From: Pseudo-nitzschia pungens
Taxonomy: Eukaryota; Bacillariophyta; Bacillariophyceae; Bacillariales; Bacillariaceae
DNA length: 64,000 nt
Assembly (NCBI GenBank): GCA_037355855.1
Contig: CM074768.1
Coordinates: 1,426,001-1,490,000 of the forward strand
Direction of reading: 5' to 3'
In this document: positions 50,201 to 59,168 of the stretch, one piece after another
Layout of the letters: each line of letters starts with the position of its first letter
Numbering within the stretch: position 1 is the stretch's first letter
The notes under the pieces: generated by a model
The model's input: only the letters and a program-made list of their open reading frames with translations
The model's database searches: none
What the model was told of the DNA's origin: nothing
Made by a program: the position numbers and the translations under genes

Positions 50201-53008
50201 ATGCCTGGTGACTTCACGGTTGCTGACAAGAATGGCAATCATGCTACCCTGGATTGGTTTGAAGTTGACCATGCTGACAAGACCCTTGGGGTCTTTATCT
50301 CCATGGATGGCAATGAGGAAGCCCAGATTGCTCACATGAAGTCCCAGTCTCAGTCTTTTGGGTCTCAACTCAAGGCTTCCAAGTGTGAGAAGAGGGCTTC
50401 CCTCTACACCTTCAAGTATTCTTTCATGAAGTCTGTTGAATATCCCATGCCTGTCACTCAACTTGATGAAGCTACCTGGACTAAGATTCTTACCCCTGCC
50501 CTTGTTCCAGTGCTGAATAAAGCAGGAATGTCCCGGACATTTCCCAGACATGTATTCTTTGGTCCCTCCCTTTATCAAGGATTTGGTTTCATCCATCCAT
50601 ATCTTCTCCAAGAGTTCAGCCATATTGCCACTCTCTTTCAGGAATCTGTCAGGTCCTCACAAACTGGTAGGATTCTCAGGCTAACTGCTGAAGCTCTCAG
50701 GCTTGAACTTGGGTTCCCTCTTCATCTTGGTGTCACACCCTATCATCCCTTTGCTTCATATGTTACTCCCTGCTGGTACAAGCACGTGTGGAAGTTCTTT
50801 TCTGTTCACCCTGTGCGCTTGGTTGAAGACTTCCCAGATCTTCCTCTGCTTCGATCCAATGACTGTTATCTCATGCAAGCCTTTGTCAATGCTGGCTTCA
50901 GAGGTGCTGACTTGTCCCTCTTGAATCACATTCGAATGTCCCTCAAGGCTATTTCCCTTGCTGATATTTGCACTCCAGATGGGACAAGGCTTGCTCCCAT
51001 GGCTTTCCAGCTGACATCCTCCAACCACTTGAGAGATCATCTTGACTGGGCTCTTCACACCTGTTTTCTTCCCCCCTGTCCACCCCCTGCAGCCAGGGCA
51101 TTGGCTCCTTCTTTTCACCTTGGGTATTGGCTCTCTGCCCAGACAGCTTCTCTTTGGCCTTGGTTTTTGTCTCCATCCACCAACAGACTATTCTCCAAAA
51201 CTTCTGCTGGTTGGACTGTGGGCACCTCCCAGCGCAGGGGCAGATACAGAATCACTTCTGAAATCATTTCTGATAAACCAGCCTGTGCTGATGTGCTTGT
51301 CTGCCCTGTTATCTGTGGCCAAGTTGTTCGAGTGGTTGGGTCCTCTGCTTTTGTTTCTGAACCTCCTGACATGGATCCTCTGGAGTACAATCCATTTGAT
51401 TCTCTTCCAGACTCCCCTGCAGATGCCTTTGATGCACTCTGTGAGTCTCCAAGAGTACTTCTCAACAAATTTTCCCTACCACAGGCTGGCTGTCAGCACC
51501 TTGTTGATGCTATTCAGAGTGGTACTGCCAGTGCTGTCTGTGATGGCTCATTTGATCCGGATCTTCTCAGAGGAGCTTCTGCTTTCATCCTGTCACCCAA
51601 TACCTCCACCAAGACTAGCTCATTGTTCCTCACTGGCTGTAATTTTGTCAGTGGATCCCCTGAGGATCAGTCATCCTACAGAAGTGAACTGGCAGGAATC
51701 ATTGGGGTTCTCACCTGTTGCACTGCTCTGGTGAGTCTTTTTGATATTGCTTCTGGCACTATCACCATTGCCCTAGATGGTGACACAGCTCTAAAACAGG
51801 CTCAGGGATCTTGGCCATTGGTTATTTCCCAGAAGTCTTTTGATTATGTTTATGTCATCAGAAACATGATTTCTGCCCTGCCAATCACTGTGCACTTTCA
51901 GTGGGTTCAGGGCCATCAAGCTGGAATCTTTCTTGATTGGTGGGCACTTCGCAATCATCAGGCTGACAGCATGGCCAAGGCGTTTCTCTCTGTCCATAAA
52001 GCCTCTTCCCATCACTACCCCCGACTTGTGTTTGAGCCCTGGGCTTTTTCTCTCAATGGATGCAAATGTTCACGGTTTGATCAGAATGCTTTGCATATTG
52101 CCATTTCTGGTCCTCCTCTTCTTAAATACTGGCAGACCCACCATGATATTCCCATTCCACAACCTGTTTTGAGTTCCATCCATTGGTGTGCCCATCAGTC
52201 TGCTTTCAAGCGTCTACCTCCTGGCATGCAACGGTGGTTTGTCAAGTTTGCTTCTGGTTGCATTGGTGTTGGCAACCAACTACTTCACTACCAGTATCAG
52301 GATCACTCCAGGTGCCCATTGTGTGATGCAGACAACGAGAAGGTGTCTCATGTGCTCTCCTGCAAGGATCCTGGGGCTGTCAGGCACAGTATGTCTGCCT
52401 TCAAGGGACCCCTGCAGCAGAGGCTTGAGGTTGAGCAGACTGATCCATCATTGGTTGCTGCCATTGTGGATCTTCTCACCAGAGTTCGGAAGGGCCAGAG
52501 AATTTATCCATCATCCTACTCCCCTGCAATTGCTTCTGCTGTCAGGGCACAGAGGACAATAGGTTGGCACAACTGGCTCCTTGGTAGGTGGTCTCCTCGC
52601 TGGTTTCAAATCCAGGCTGACTACTACTCCCTGATTGGCAGCAAGCGCTCCCCCAGACGTTGGGCTACAGCTATCATCCATCAGTTCTTTCTTACCTCCT
52701 GGGATCTTTGGACCTATAGGAATGAACGACTCCATGGTCCTGGGGGCACCCTTGATGCTGAACAACACCAATCTCTTGATGCTTCCATCTCCTCTGAATT
52801 GGCAATTGGTGCAGCTGGTGCACTCCCCCAGTCACACTCCCTTTTACAAACCCCTTTCCAAGTCCTACAAGGTTACACCCTGACTGCCAAGAGGCAGTGG
52901 CTTGCAACCATCCACCTTGCCAGGAAGCAGTATGCAGCACCTGTCCAACCAGTGCAGCCATATCAACGAGAGGCAGCTCTCCTAAGAGCCTGGCTTACTG
53001 GACCTTAG
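47219..53008 (+). CDS. ORF2: LINE copy 1 ORF2: endonuclease-RT-RNase H (1929 aa, intact)
   Basis: The ATG at 47219 overlaps the ORF1 stop by 8 nt. The AP endonuclease (about residues 60-350) has FAEHCLN, FSAYCPVEND, GIDQNADVRTDG and ESDHRMLWIEV. RT (about 800-1080) has NDAKGCYDRI, GCGQGNGIGPTLWALV and FAFVDDTDLF, the FVDD catalytic box. RNase H (about 1430-1590) has VCDGSFD, YRSELAG, ALDGDTA and HFQWVQGHQ. A C-terminal CPLC-x8-H-x3-C site follows (about 1700). It cuts target DNA and copies LINE RNA there. Fully open, so it may still be able to act for other copies. Confidence 0.95.
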   Translation: MVRFSGVRFDGMPSNPNPINASTVSPFSPSDSSPVSHFVQLTLHGDSLAAKDSDSFSFGHPFPQAPSSNSTIITFQNIGPQRRAAFMSRSRHNSRQFVKSNASVALFAEHCLNESKLLPCDLFNRRMKTVGPSSFSYLANNKHEASDCTWLQPGGTGFTIDQLLSSHKVAHGADPSGLGRWSFVKFQGRDGYTVTMFSAYCPVENDRDLGSVWNQQYHYFQAAENLFSPNPCILFHRDLTAALQVCLGAGDQVILGIDQNADVRTDGLSFELQALGFREAILTLHTQSSPPATHNRNTTRTPIDAIWVSENVDVLRAGYCPFGGAQGMESDHRMLWIEVCNGSIMGKHLPPPVRLSLSKLQSSHPHLRQRYFKRVRHSFLKAGVFSLQAKLEHLLAQFQSGDISVRADLITTYEVLHETSTSLRLSVEQNLCHTRAGLVPWSPQLQVYRDTIDFWRHVVKLRQGVSTSHTVLKRLACKLSLYKGEHSNLSSALLHLKQAYRQYRAVKKLAPSWRDSFNQGLVDALLAEVKPHNQSASQIRARMRRERLQRELGLVARTIRGRVNKSAVLRAIAVGHDGVEQVLESQSTMVPAMAESNVRRQQQCLGTPSMTPSFIQDFGYLGTAHASTQVLDGTHNPPPATDKYLSEFLSCLKVPDSILSLPPFDYSVCPADNAAAWKRQRERTASEPSCLSFAHHKAFALDPQLNKFDTLLRSVPLIVGFSPSAWQVITDVEIFKKPGEYRVDKMRLIQLMSPEFQINNKMIGRRILAHAERANAVAADQHGSRKHHKAINTCLNKKLICDVLRQKRRSGAVAMNDAKGCYDRISHPIAGLTLQSFGVPAHVCEVLLSTLQHAKHHIKTGFGRSGPVYGDEPVPLIGCGQGNGIGPTLWALVSTIVFQTMHQAGHGVHLITSLSLQLVSLVGFAFVDDTDLFCAGSDSSTSGEDLAVDFQEALDRWAGGIIATGGAIEPAKSFCYLIDFKWTGSGWDYRSIADMPGDFTVADKNGNHATLDWFEVDHADKTLGVFISMDGNEEAQIAHMKSQSQSFGSQLKASKCEKRASLYTFKYSFMKSVEYPMPVTQLDEATWTKILTPALVPVLNKAGMSRTFPRHVFFGPSLYQGFGFIHPYLLQEFSHIATLFQESVRSSQTGRILRLTAEALRLELGFPLHLGVTPYHPFASYVTPCWYKHVWKFFSVHPVRLVEDFPDLPLLRSNDCYLMQAFVNAGFRGADLSLLNHIRMSLKAISLADICTPDGTRLAPMAFQLTSSNHLRDHLDWALHTCFLPPCPPPAARALAPSFHLGYWLSAQTASLWPWFLSPSTNRLFSKTSAGWTVGTSQRRGRYRITSEIISDKPACADVLVCPVICGQVVRVVGSSAFVSEPPDMDPLEYNPFDSLPDSPADAFDALCESPRVLLNKFSLPQAGCQHLVDAIQSGTASAVCDGSFDPDLLRGASAFILSPNTSTKTSSLFLTGCNFVSGSPEDQSSYRSELAGIIGVLTCCTALVSLFDIASGTITIALDGDTALKQAQGSWPLVISQKSFDYVYVIRNMISALPITVHFQWVQGHQAGIFLDWWALRNHQADSMAKAFLSVHKASSHHYPRLVFEPWAFSLNGCKCSRFDQNALHIAISGPPLLKYWQTHHDIPIPQPVLSSIHWCAHQSAFKRLPPGMQRWFVKFASGCIGVGNQLLHYQYQDHSRCPLCDADNEKVSHVLSCKDPGAVRHSMSAFKGPLQQRLEVEQTDPSLVAAIVDLLTRVRKGQRIYPSSYSPAIASAVRAQRTIGWHNWLLGRWSPRWFQIQADYYSLIGSKRSPRRWATAIIHQFFLTSWDLWTYRNERLHGPGGTLDAEQHQSLDASISSELAIGAAGALPQSHSLLQTPFQVLQGYTLTAKRQWLATIHLARKQYAAPVQPVQPYQREAALLRAWLTGP

Positions 53009-53316
53009 GGTTGATTCCACTTTGTACCTTGGTTTTGTCTTCTGTTCCTGCTTCTTATCCTGTCCCATCCCTTTGGATATTGGGTCTTCTCCCACTATCA
53101 TCCCTTCTCATTTTTTCTCAAGTCCCTTTTTTGTGGGACTTGTTTTAGTCTCTTTCCCTGCTTGATGTTCAAGGTTTGTTTGAAAATTTGTCGTTCTGCC
53201 ACTTGGGGTCCTGACTCTCTGATGGAGGCGACGTTAAAGTCTGGTTACAGTCTGAGTAATTTAGTTTCACCTTTGGTGCTTAAAGTTATTTAAATACGTA
53301 TATTATTATTATTATT
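53009..53316 (+). other. LINE copy 1 3' UTR and ATT tail
   Basis: Shared with copy 2; five ATT/TAT units form the tail. Confidence 0.75.
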
Positions 53317-53334
53317 ACATTGAATACTCAGTAT

Positions 53335-53400
53335 GTATACATGCAGGATTCAATGAATCATTTAGAGCCTCTTGTAGGGTGCCTACGTCAGCCCGTCACA
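53335..53400 (-). repeat. Solo family-2-type LTR, second piece
   Basis: The 66 bp after the LINE duplication end GCCCGTCACA and are followed by AACCC (53401-53405), repeating 19520-19524. Confidence 0.85.
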
Positions 53401-53405
53401 AACCC

Positions 53406-54007
53406 TCCTAAGATGGTGGATGTTCTTCCTTCTTCATGGTACTACTCAGACTGATACAAAGAAGATGGCTAGGGGAAGAAAAAAGAGAAAGAAACAAAAG
53501 TCTTATGCTAGGTGGACAGAGGATCATACAACAAAGTTGAAAGAGATCATTGATCGCGATCTTGATTTGTATCTCAATGAGATACAAGAAGAAGTCTACA
53601 TTATCTAAGGAGGATGGTGGCATCGCTCAACACTATGGAGGAGCTGTGGAACAAAATACAATACACTCTTCAAGTTGCTTCAGATCAATCCTTTGCAAGA
53701 GACAAGGAGGAGAGGCAATCATTCAAACATGCATTGGAAGACCAAGTCATTAATCCCAATCACTTGGTATTTGCTGATAAGTTCTTGCAGAAAGATCAAA
53801 GCTTGACTCCTTGATGTTGATCATGGTTAAAATGCTGTCAGAATCCTTTTCGTCCATCATATCTTGCCAGGAATGACAGCAAACGCTACTCTCTCCTTCT
53901 TGCTGCTTGTGATATTGATGGATTTATCATGGAGGCATGCCAGACAGTTGAGCAATTGCATGGGCAATACGAGACACACAATCAATACAGATGCTTCCAT
54001 CTGTGGG
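53406..54007 (+). pseudogene. Tc1/mariner (IS630-like) transposase remnant
   Basis: From ATG 53465 a Lys/Arg-rich start leads to LKEIIDRDLDLYLNEIQEE, the pattern of the helix-turn-helix region of IS630/Tc1-type transposases. In shifted frames follow ERQSFKHALEDQVINPNHLVF with ADK where a DE(T/S)-type catalytic Asp block would be expected, then LLAACDIDGFIMEACQTVEQ. Stops, shifts and deletions make it inactive, and it is cut at 54008 by an LTR. Assignment is by pattern memory only. Confidence 0.5.
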
Positions 54008-54314
54008 TGTTACACTCTACGGTAGAAAAATTTGGAGTGGTATTTAAAATTATATGTTATTTCATACTGTACGAGATGGGATTGAAATTAAAAGAGAGAA
54101 TAATGAGCGATGAAGTCATCACGACCTCTTTAAATATTATATGTCTTCATATATAATATATGTCTTGTATGTAATCTTAATCTTTGATCGCTCTGCCATG
54201 CCTGCCCACATGTACATATCATATATACATACATGAGGGTCTAATATTTGATTCCCATGTGGGATCTGGTTAATTATTAATTTGGGACTCCGCTAACTAC
54301 GCTGGCATGTCACA
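54008..54314 (-). repeat. 3' LTR of gypsy copy H (family 2)
   Basis: TGTTACACTCTACGG to GCATGTCACA in window orientation, 307 bp, with the shared TCCCATGTGGGAT palindrome. GAGGCACTA precedes it on the minus strand. Confidence 0.85.
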
Positions 54315-54455
54315 TAGTGCCTCATGATTGACCAAAGCTCACAATTATACCTCTCAGTGACCCATTGACAACTCCGCAACTGATTTGGTGGGTGGAGTTG
54401 GATCTTGATAGGGAATAAGCTTTCAGATGTTCACTATTTCAACTATGGAAGGTGC
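54315..54455 (-). pseudogene. pol: End of pol of gypsy copy H
   Basis: Minus strand encodes the family C-terminus (PSIVEIVNI, stop, KLIPYQ). The TGA at 54425-54423 replaces the CGA (Arg) kept in copy D. Copies H and G may be one element, separated by copy I and a deletion of the integrase and RNase H. Confidence 0.75.
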
Positions 54456-54780
54456 TGTAACATGCTAGCGTACACTAGTAGGTTACGACTGAATAATTAA
54501 CCAAATCCCATATGGGAATCGAACATAGAGATATCCATATAGGTTTATGTCATATGTACATGTACCTCATCGATGGTTGAGTCCCAGATTGAGATATATG
54601 CCTAATTGTACAACTCGACAATGGATCAACATTTATGGCAAGAGCATGCCTAATTTGGTAATGGTCATGCGCATGCCAAACATCGAAAATTTCATGTATT
54701 CCGATTATCAATGTTTTGTAAATTCTCTAAGCACACACAATTATTCATACTACTCCAAATTTCTACCTTAGAGTGTTACA
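54456..54780 (+). repeat. 5' LTR of gypsy copy I (family 2)
   Basis: 325 bp, TGTAACATGCTAGCG to GAGTGTTACA, close to the LTR of copy D. The near-palindrome CAGTAATTACTA follows at once (54781-54792). Confidence 0.9.
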
Positions 54781-54908
54781 CAGTAATTACTATCTGCTTT
54801 CACGTAGGAACAGTAGTACAATTCAGTACTGAACTCTCAAAACCATCGATAGCCTCAGCAACAGAGGCAACTTGTATCCCTGACAAACAACATCCACACT
54901 GATCAGAC

Positions 54909-55620
54909 ATGGCCGGCATCTACAGAGACCCGCTGATAACCTACAAGAGCTCCTTTGACAGCTCCAAACCCAAGCTTGTAACCCTCTCCGTTTACGACGC
55001 CGAAGATCACTCGGATAGCGTTAAGGTACCTCTTTTCACCGACAAGGGGGTACTTGAAGAACTCCTCCACACTGAAGAAGCCTTTCAAAACGCTGCAGAA
55101 GATCTGAACATTCCAAACTCATCACTCATTTGCTACTTCGGTTGATGCCTGTGTGTTGACGCTCAAACGAAATGGAGAATGCTAACATGAACAACTCAAC
55201 CAAACAATCAGCAAATGTATCCACTGACAAGAGAGGGCTACACCTCAGCATTTCAAGCGTTCATTAAACTATACTGCAACGCCGAAGACGCAAGAGACAT
55301 CATGCACATTTATCTACAAAGCGGCGCCTGCAAGAAAAAGATAGAGTCCACCTGCAAAGACCACACAGATCGGCTCATGACCTTAATCAAGTATACAGCA
55401 AAATTACATGGTTTCTAATCCAACTTGGACCATTTGCAGACGCTGACTATCCTCCTCCATAGCTATCCCAACAGCTGGATTAAATTGTGGACCATATGAG
55501 CAGTCTCGACCGACTCAGCAAACAGAAGAATAATAACAATGGGAGACGCCCTAACAGTTCCAATACTTTGAACGCCACCAAGAACAACAAAAACATAAAA
55601 ATAGGTGCGCATCAAAATCA
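54909..55620 (+). pseudogene. gag: gag of gypsy copy I (broken)
   Basis: ATG at 54909 (MAGIYRDP). In-frame TGA at 55143 and 55188, both where related copies have Arg; TAA at 55416. Capsid-like blocks (YPLTREGYTSAFQAFIKLYC) remain. The Asn/Lys-rich nucleocapsid start is cut near 55620 by a MITE; the rest of the element is missing. Confidence 0.82.
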
Positions 55621-55629
55621 CCGTGATAA

Positions 55630-56079
55630 AACACACACAAAATTAAATTAACACACACGAACAAAAATAACTAGTGTTATCACGCAAAATACGAGAATTA
55701 ATTAATTTTAATTAATTAATCGACGAAAAATAGGCTATCTTTGGACGATAAAACGGAAGACAAGAACTCTCTTCTTGTTTCTATCACCTATTGCAAGACA
55801 AAAGTTTAGTGTCTCAGCTTTCCAAAGAACCTTCCTTGGGGTTCAAATGCCAGGTGGAACCCTTTCATGCGGTGAAATCACAGTTGCAGGGCGGGACAGT
55901 CCCTGTTCAAGTCCCAATGAAAGGTAGATCAATACCACTGATCTAACTAGTGTCTAACCAGGCATAAGGACGTAGTTGAGGAGAGTTCTGTTCAAAAAGA
56001 ACCATTTGAATTGGTTGAAAATTGATCGATACACAAGCTTGTATGTGAGAAGCGCACACTTATTTTGGAACGGAGGAAG
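55630..56079 (-). mobile_element. Stowaway-like MITE, copy 1 (left end lost)
   Basis: Its right end reads CTTATTTTGGAACGGAGGAAG followed by TA (56080-56081) and then gypsy RNase H codons. The reverse complement, CTTCCTCCGTTCCAAAATAA, is very close to the terminal consensus I recall for Stowaway (Tc1/mariner) MITEs. About 270 internal bp are an inverted copy of the MITE at 56804. The left boundary is approximate and lacks a matching end. Confidence 0.65.
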
Positions 56080-56081
56080 TA

Positions 56082-56803
56082 ATTCTTTTGGGCATCAGAT
56101 AGTTTCTTGGACCAGTATGCAATCGGTGTGCCATCCTGTAGTATAGCAGTGCTGAGCTGTAGGTCTGAGGCATCAGTGTACAGTTCAAAGGGCTTGTTAA
56201 GGTCTGGATAGGTGTTCAGCGCATCTGCTGCCACCATTGCTTTCACTTCTTGAAAGGCTTTATCTTGAGCAGGTCCCCAAGTGAAAGCTGAAGGGGCTTT
56301 CCTTTGCTTGCCTTTGATGGAAGCTGGTTGAGGAGTCTTCTTTTGCTTGGGGCTACCGGTGATATCAAAGAGGGGAGCTAGGACATGAGACCTGCGCAGC
56401 CACATATCTCTGTAGTATCCTACTGCTCCTAGGAAGGATTTCACTTGCATCACAGTTCTTGGTTGATCCATATGGAGGATTGCTTCAATTTTCTTTCTCC
56501 AGGGCTTAACAGCTGTAGGTGTCATCCAATATCCAAGGAAATTGGTTTCTTGTACAGCCCAATCACACTTAGTGGGTTGCATTTAAGGCCATTTTGGTTG
56601 AGCCGGTCCAGGATCTTGTCAATTGTTTTCATGTGTAGGTCAAAAGATCCATTGGTCCATATTCCAATGTCATCAATATAGACAGCACAGTCAGTGTCTT
56701 GTAGGATATCTTCCATGAGCTGTTGAGCTCCATCCGGAGAGACCTTGACCCCCATCGGTAGTCTTTGGTACTCATAGCATCCATATGCAGTGACTATGGT
56801 ATA
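56082..56803 (-). pseudogene. pol: gypsy copy G pol, RT to RNase H fragment
   Basis: Minus strand: CYEYQRLPMGVKVSPD and VYIDDIGIW of RT, through WRRSH and the connection domain, to [10 protein letters not shown] and SDAQKNY of RNase H, where MITE copy 1 cuts it. It has one shift near 56570. It is continuous in order with 57447-58048 across MITE copy 2. Confidence 0.83.
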
Positions 56804-57446
56804 CACTACCTCTGGTCCAAAATAACTGACCACCTAGCACATACAAGGTTGACTATGGATCAATTTTCAACCAATTCAATTCGTTCTTTTTGGGTTGAAC
56901 TCTCCTCAACTACGTCCTTATGCCTGGTTAGACACTAGTTAGATCAGTGGTATTGATCTACCTTTCATTGGGACTCGAACAGGGACTGTCCCGCCCTGCA
57001 AATGTGATTTCACCGGTTGAAAGGCTTCCACCTGGCATTTGAACCTCTAGGAAAGTTCTTTGGAAAGCTGAGACACTAAACTTTTGTCTAGCAATAGGTG
57101 ATAGAAACAGGAAGAGAGTTCTTGTACCTTCACTTCTGTTCCAAAGAGACCCATTTTATAGCCCGGGCACGGTGTCCCATTTGAATTTTTTTGGTCTATG
57201 AGGGACCCAACGCATGCTAAAAACGAGGTTTTGTCAGTTTTTATCAGTTTTTTTTTTTCGATCGCGCATCAAATTGTTAATCAGATTGATCAAATGCAAA
57301 ATTAGCCGTCATGTACGCAGTCCTGTTAATTTATTTTAGAGTTTTTATTTTCGTGGTACATTTTCTACTTAGTTGTACGGTAAACGTTCAGTTATTAGGA
57401 CCGCACACATATCGGTCATAGTTCAATTATTTCGGACCAGAGGTAG
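56804..57446 (+). mobile_element. Stowaway-like MITE, copy 2, in gypsy G RT
   Basis: The ends CTACCTCTGGTCCAAAATAA and its near-complement (57425-57446) form a terminal inverted repeat of about 22 bp with few mismatches. TA is found on both sides (56802-56803 and 57447-57448), fitting Tc1/mariner-type insertion. It separates SKKL from CTIVT of gypsy RT. The minus strand contains TGTTCGAGTCCC (about 56977), which resembles an RNA polymerase III B box. No coding capacity. Confidence 0.75.
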
Positions 57447-58048
57447 TAGTTTCTTGCTTGTGTCGTCCAGTTCAAAGCAGTAGTATTGCATGGACAAGTC
57501 AATCTTGGTGAAGTGAGTGTACTTGCCTTGCTTGTTCATGATGTCTTGTATCCTTGGTATGGGATATGGTCTGCGTTTGAGTAGTTGATTAAGCTCTCTG
57601 AAGTCTGATACCCATCTGACTCGGTTGTCTTTCCTTGGAACAATAAAGGTTGGAAATGCCCATTCAGCTGGACCAGTGCATCTTTTGAGTACTTCATCAT
57701 TACAAAGATTCTGGAGCTCCCTTTTGAATAGGTCTTCTTGCTTGTATGCAACTGGATAAGGCTTCTTGTGTATGAGCTTGGATCCGGGCTTTAATCTTAG
57801 ACAGATCTTCTTGTGTGGATATTTACCAAGTTCACCATTGAATACATTGGGATATTTGTTTAGTACTGCTTGGAACTGCTGCTGCTCTGTCTTGGACATG
57901 TGGGATTGTTGCTGTGCGACTGTAGATGGATCTATTTCTTGGTAGGCTCTATCTAGAATAACCTTGGACTTATATGGATTGGCAAAGGAGAGGTCATCAG
58001 CAAAGAGTTCAGTGTCTTCTAGTTCTTCCATGAGCATGGTGTAGTTTG
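57447..58048 (-). pseudogene. pol: gypsy copy G pol, protease-RT linker and RT start
   Basis: Minus strand: the block LMEELEDTELFADDLSFANP, then VLNKYPNVFNGELGKYPHKK, NRVRWVSDFRELN and FTKIDLSMQYYCFELDD, open until the MITE. An LTR fragment replaces sequence upstream of 58048. Confidence 0.85.
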
Positions 58049-58181
58049 TGTAACACTCTAGGGTAGAATTAGATGGAGTGGTACGCAATACAGGTATTTT
58101 AAAGATGAATGATTAATAAAGTGATGTAATTTTAATTGTGAGAAGAGAATGGTCGAATCCTTTACGAGATGGGAATGATTC
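58049..58181 (-). repeat. LTR end fragment replacing part of gypsy G pol
   Basis: TGTAACACTCTAGGGTAG starts a 133-bp piece closely related to 43122-43315 and 19525-19690. The pol codons expected between QEFG-LILGRDFLHL and TNYTMLMEE are missing, so pol sequence was lost. Confidence 0.8.
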
Positions 58182-58814
58182 CTAGTATGAGATCTTATTT
58201 GCAGTTAGGTGAATGGAAGAGCCTTGCCTCTTGTTGATCGATAGTATAGTTGCCAAACTCTTGTAGCTTGATGTTCTTCATGATGATGATTCAGTAGTAT
58301 CAAAATTGCCATTTGCTGTAGTGGTTAGGACTTGATGCTTTGATCTGATTGGTAGCATGCTGAAGGGTAGTGCTCTTATGTTGATTAGAGTTCCAGAGGA
58401 TCCACTATCGAGCATGCGAGGAGTGGTCTTGCTTTGAGGGGAATGCCTTGTATGTAGTACTGTATGTTGGTTAGTAGAATAGGAGCCACATTGCTCTTAT
58501 TTAGGGATGCCTGTTCTGCTGTATTTCCAGCAGTTGACAGCAGTTTTAAATAATTTTGCTCCAGCGTACCTCCTTTTGTGTAGTCTTTGGAGTTTCTGGG
58601 ATTGCTTTCTAGATTTTTTGCTTTTCCTGTAGACCAGTTTCTTGCCAGGGACAAGGTTGGTCCATTTGTTGCTCCTGTCTGATTAGGATCAATTGTGTTA
58701 ATCAATTTCACGTCTGTACCCTTTGATCAATTTGGTATCAGATTCAGATCCATGTTCAAGTTGCTCTCTGTGGAGAATCAAACTGTTTTGTTTGCTGCAG
58801 TAGCAGGCTTTGCT
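58182..58814 (-). pseudogene. pol: gypsy copy G pol N-terminal part (protease region)
   Basis: Minus strand recognisable as the linker LARNWSTG, NSKDYTKGG, LEQNYLKLLS and ILLTNIQY, then the protease region. The protease Asp-Ser-Gly site is damaged (shift near 58430). It is cut at 58815 by the LTR of copy F. Confidence 0.8.
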
Positions 58815-59138
58815 TGTTACGGTCTAGAGTAGAAATCTTGGAGTAGTATGAAATTGTGAATGTTTAGATACTTTACGGAATATTGTTATGCGAATTGAGA
58901 ATGGAAACATATAAAATTTGAGGTCGCGAGCATAGCCATATTTTGGCATGATGCTCTGCCATAAATGTTGATTCATTGTCGGTTCCCACAATTAGGCATA
59001 TATCCTCTTCTGGGACTCGACCATAATAATTAGAACACATATAGAAATGTATTCATGACTGGACATATAATATTCGATTCCCATATGGGATTTGGTTAAT
59101 TATTCAATCGTGACTGCTAGCTACGCTAGCCCGTCACA
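58815..59138 (-). repeat. 3' LTR of gypsy F
   Basis: 324 bp, TGTTACGGTCTAGAG to GCCCGTCACA; closely related to the LTRs of copy B and complete at both ends. Confidence 0.92.
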
Positions 59139-59168
59139 TAGTGCCCCATGATTGAACAAATCCCATAC

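Larger units (their letters stand above)
46987..53316 (+). mobile_element. LINE copy 1, 3' part
   Basis: Follows the right CCACT of gypsy B and ends in an (ATT)n tail before the 18-bp target duplication at 53317-53334. It contains the ORF1 end, an intact ORF2 and the 3' UTR. Confidence 0.93.

Noticed and set aside
56940..57050. A real tRNA gene
   Set aside because: The T-arm spacing does not fit, no anticodon arm can be drawn, and the segment lies inside a MITE.
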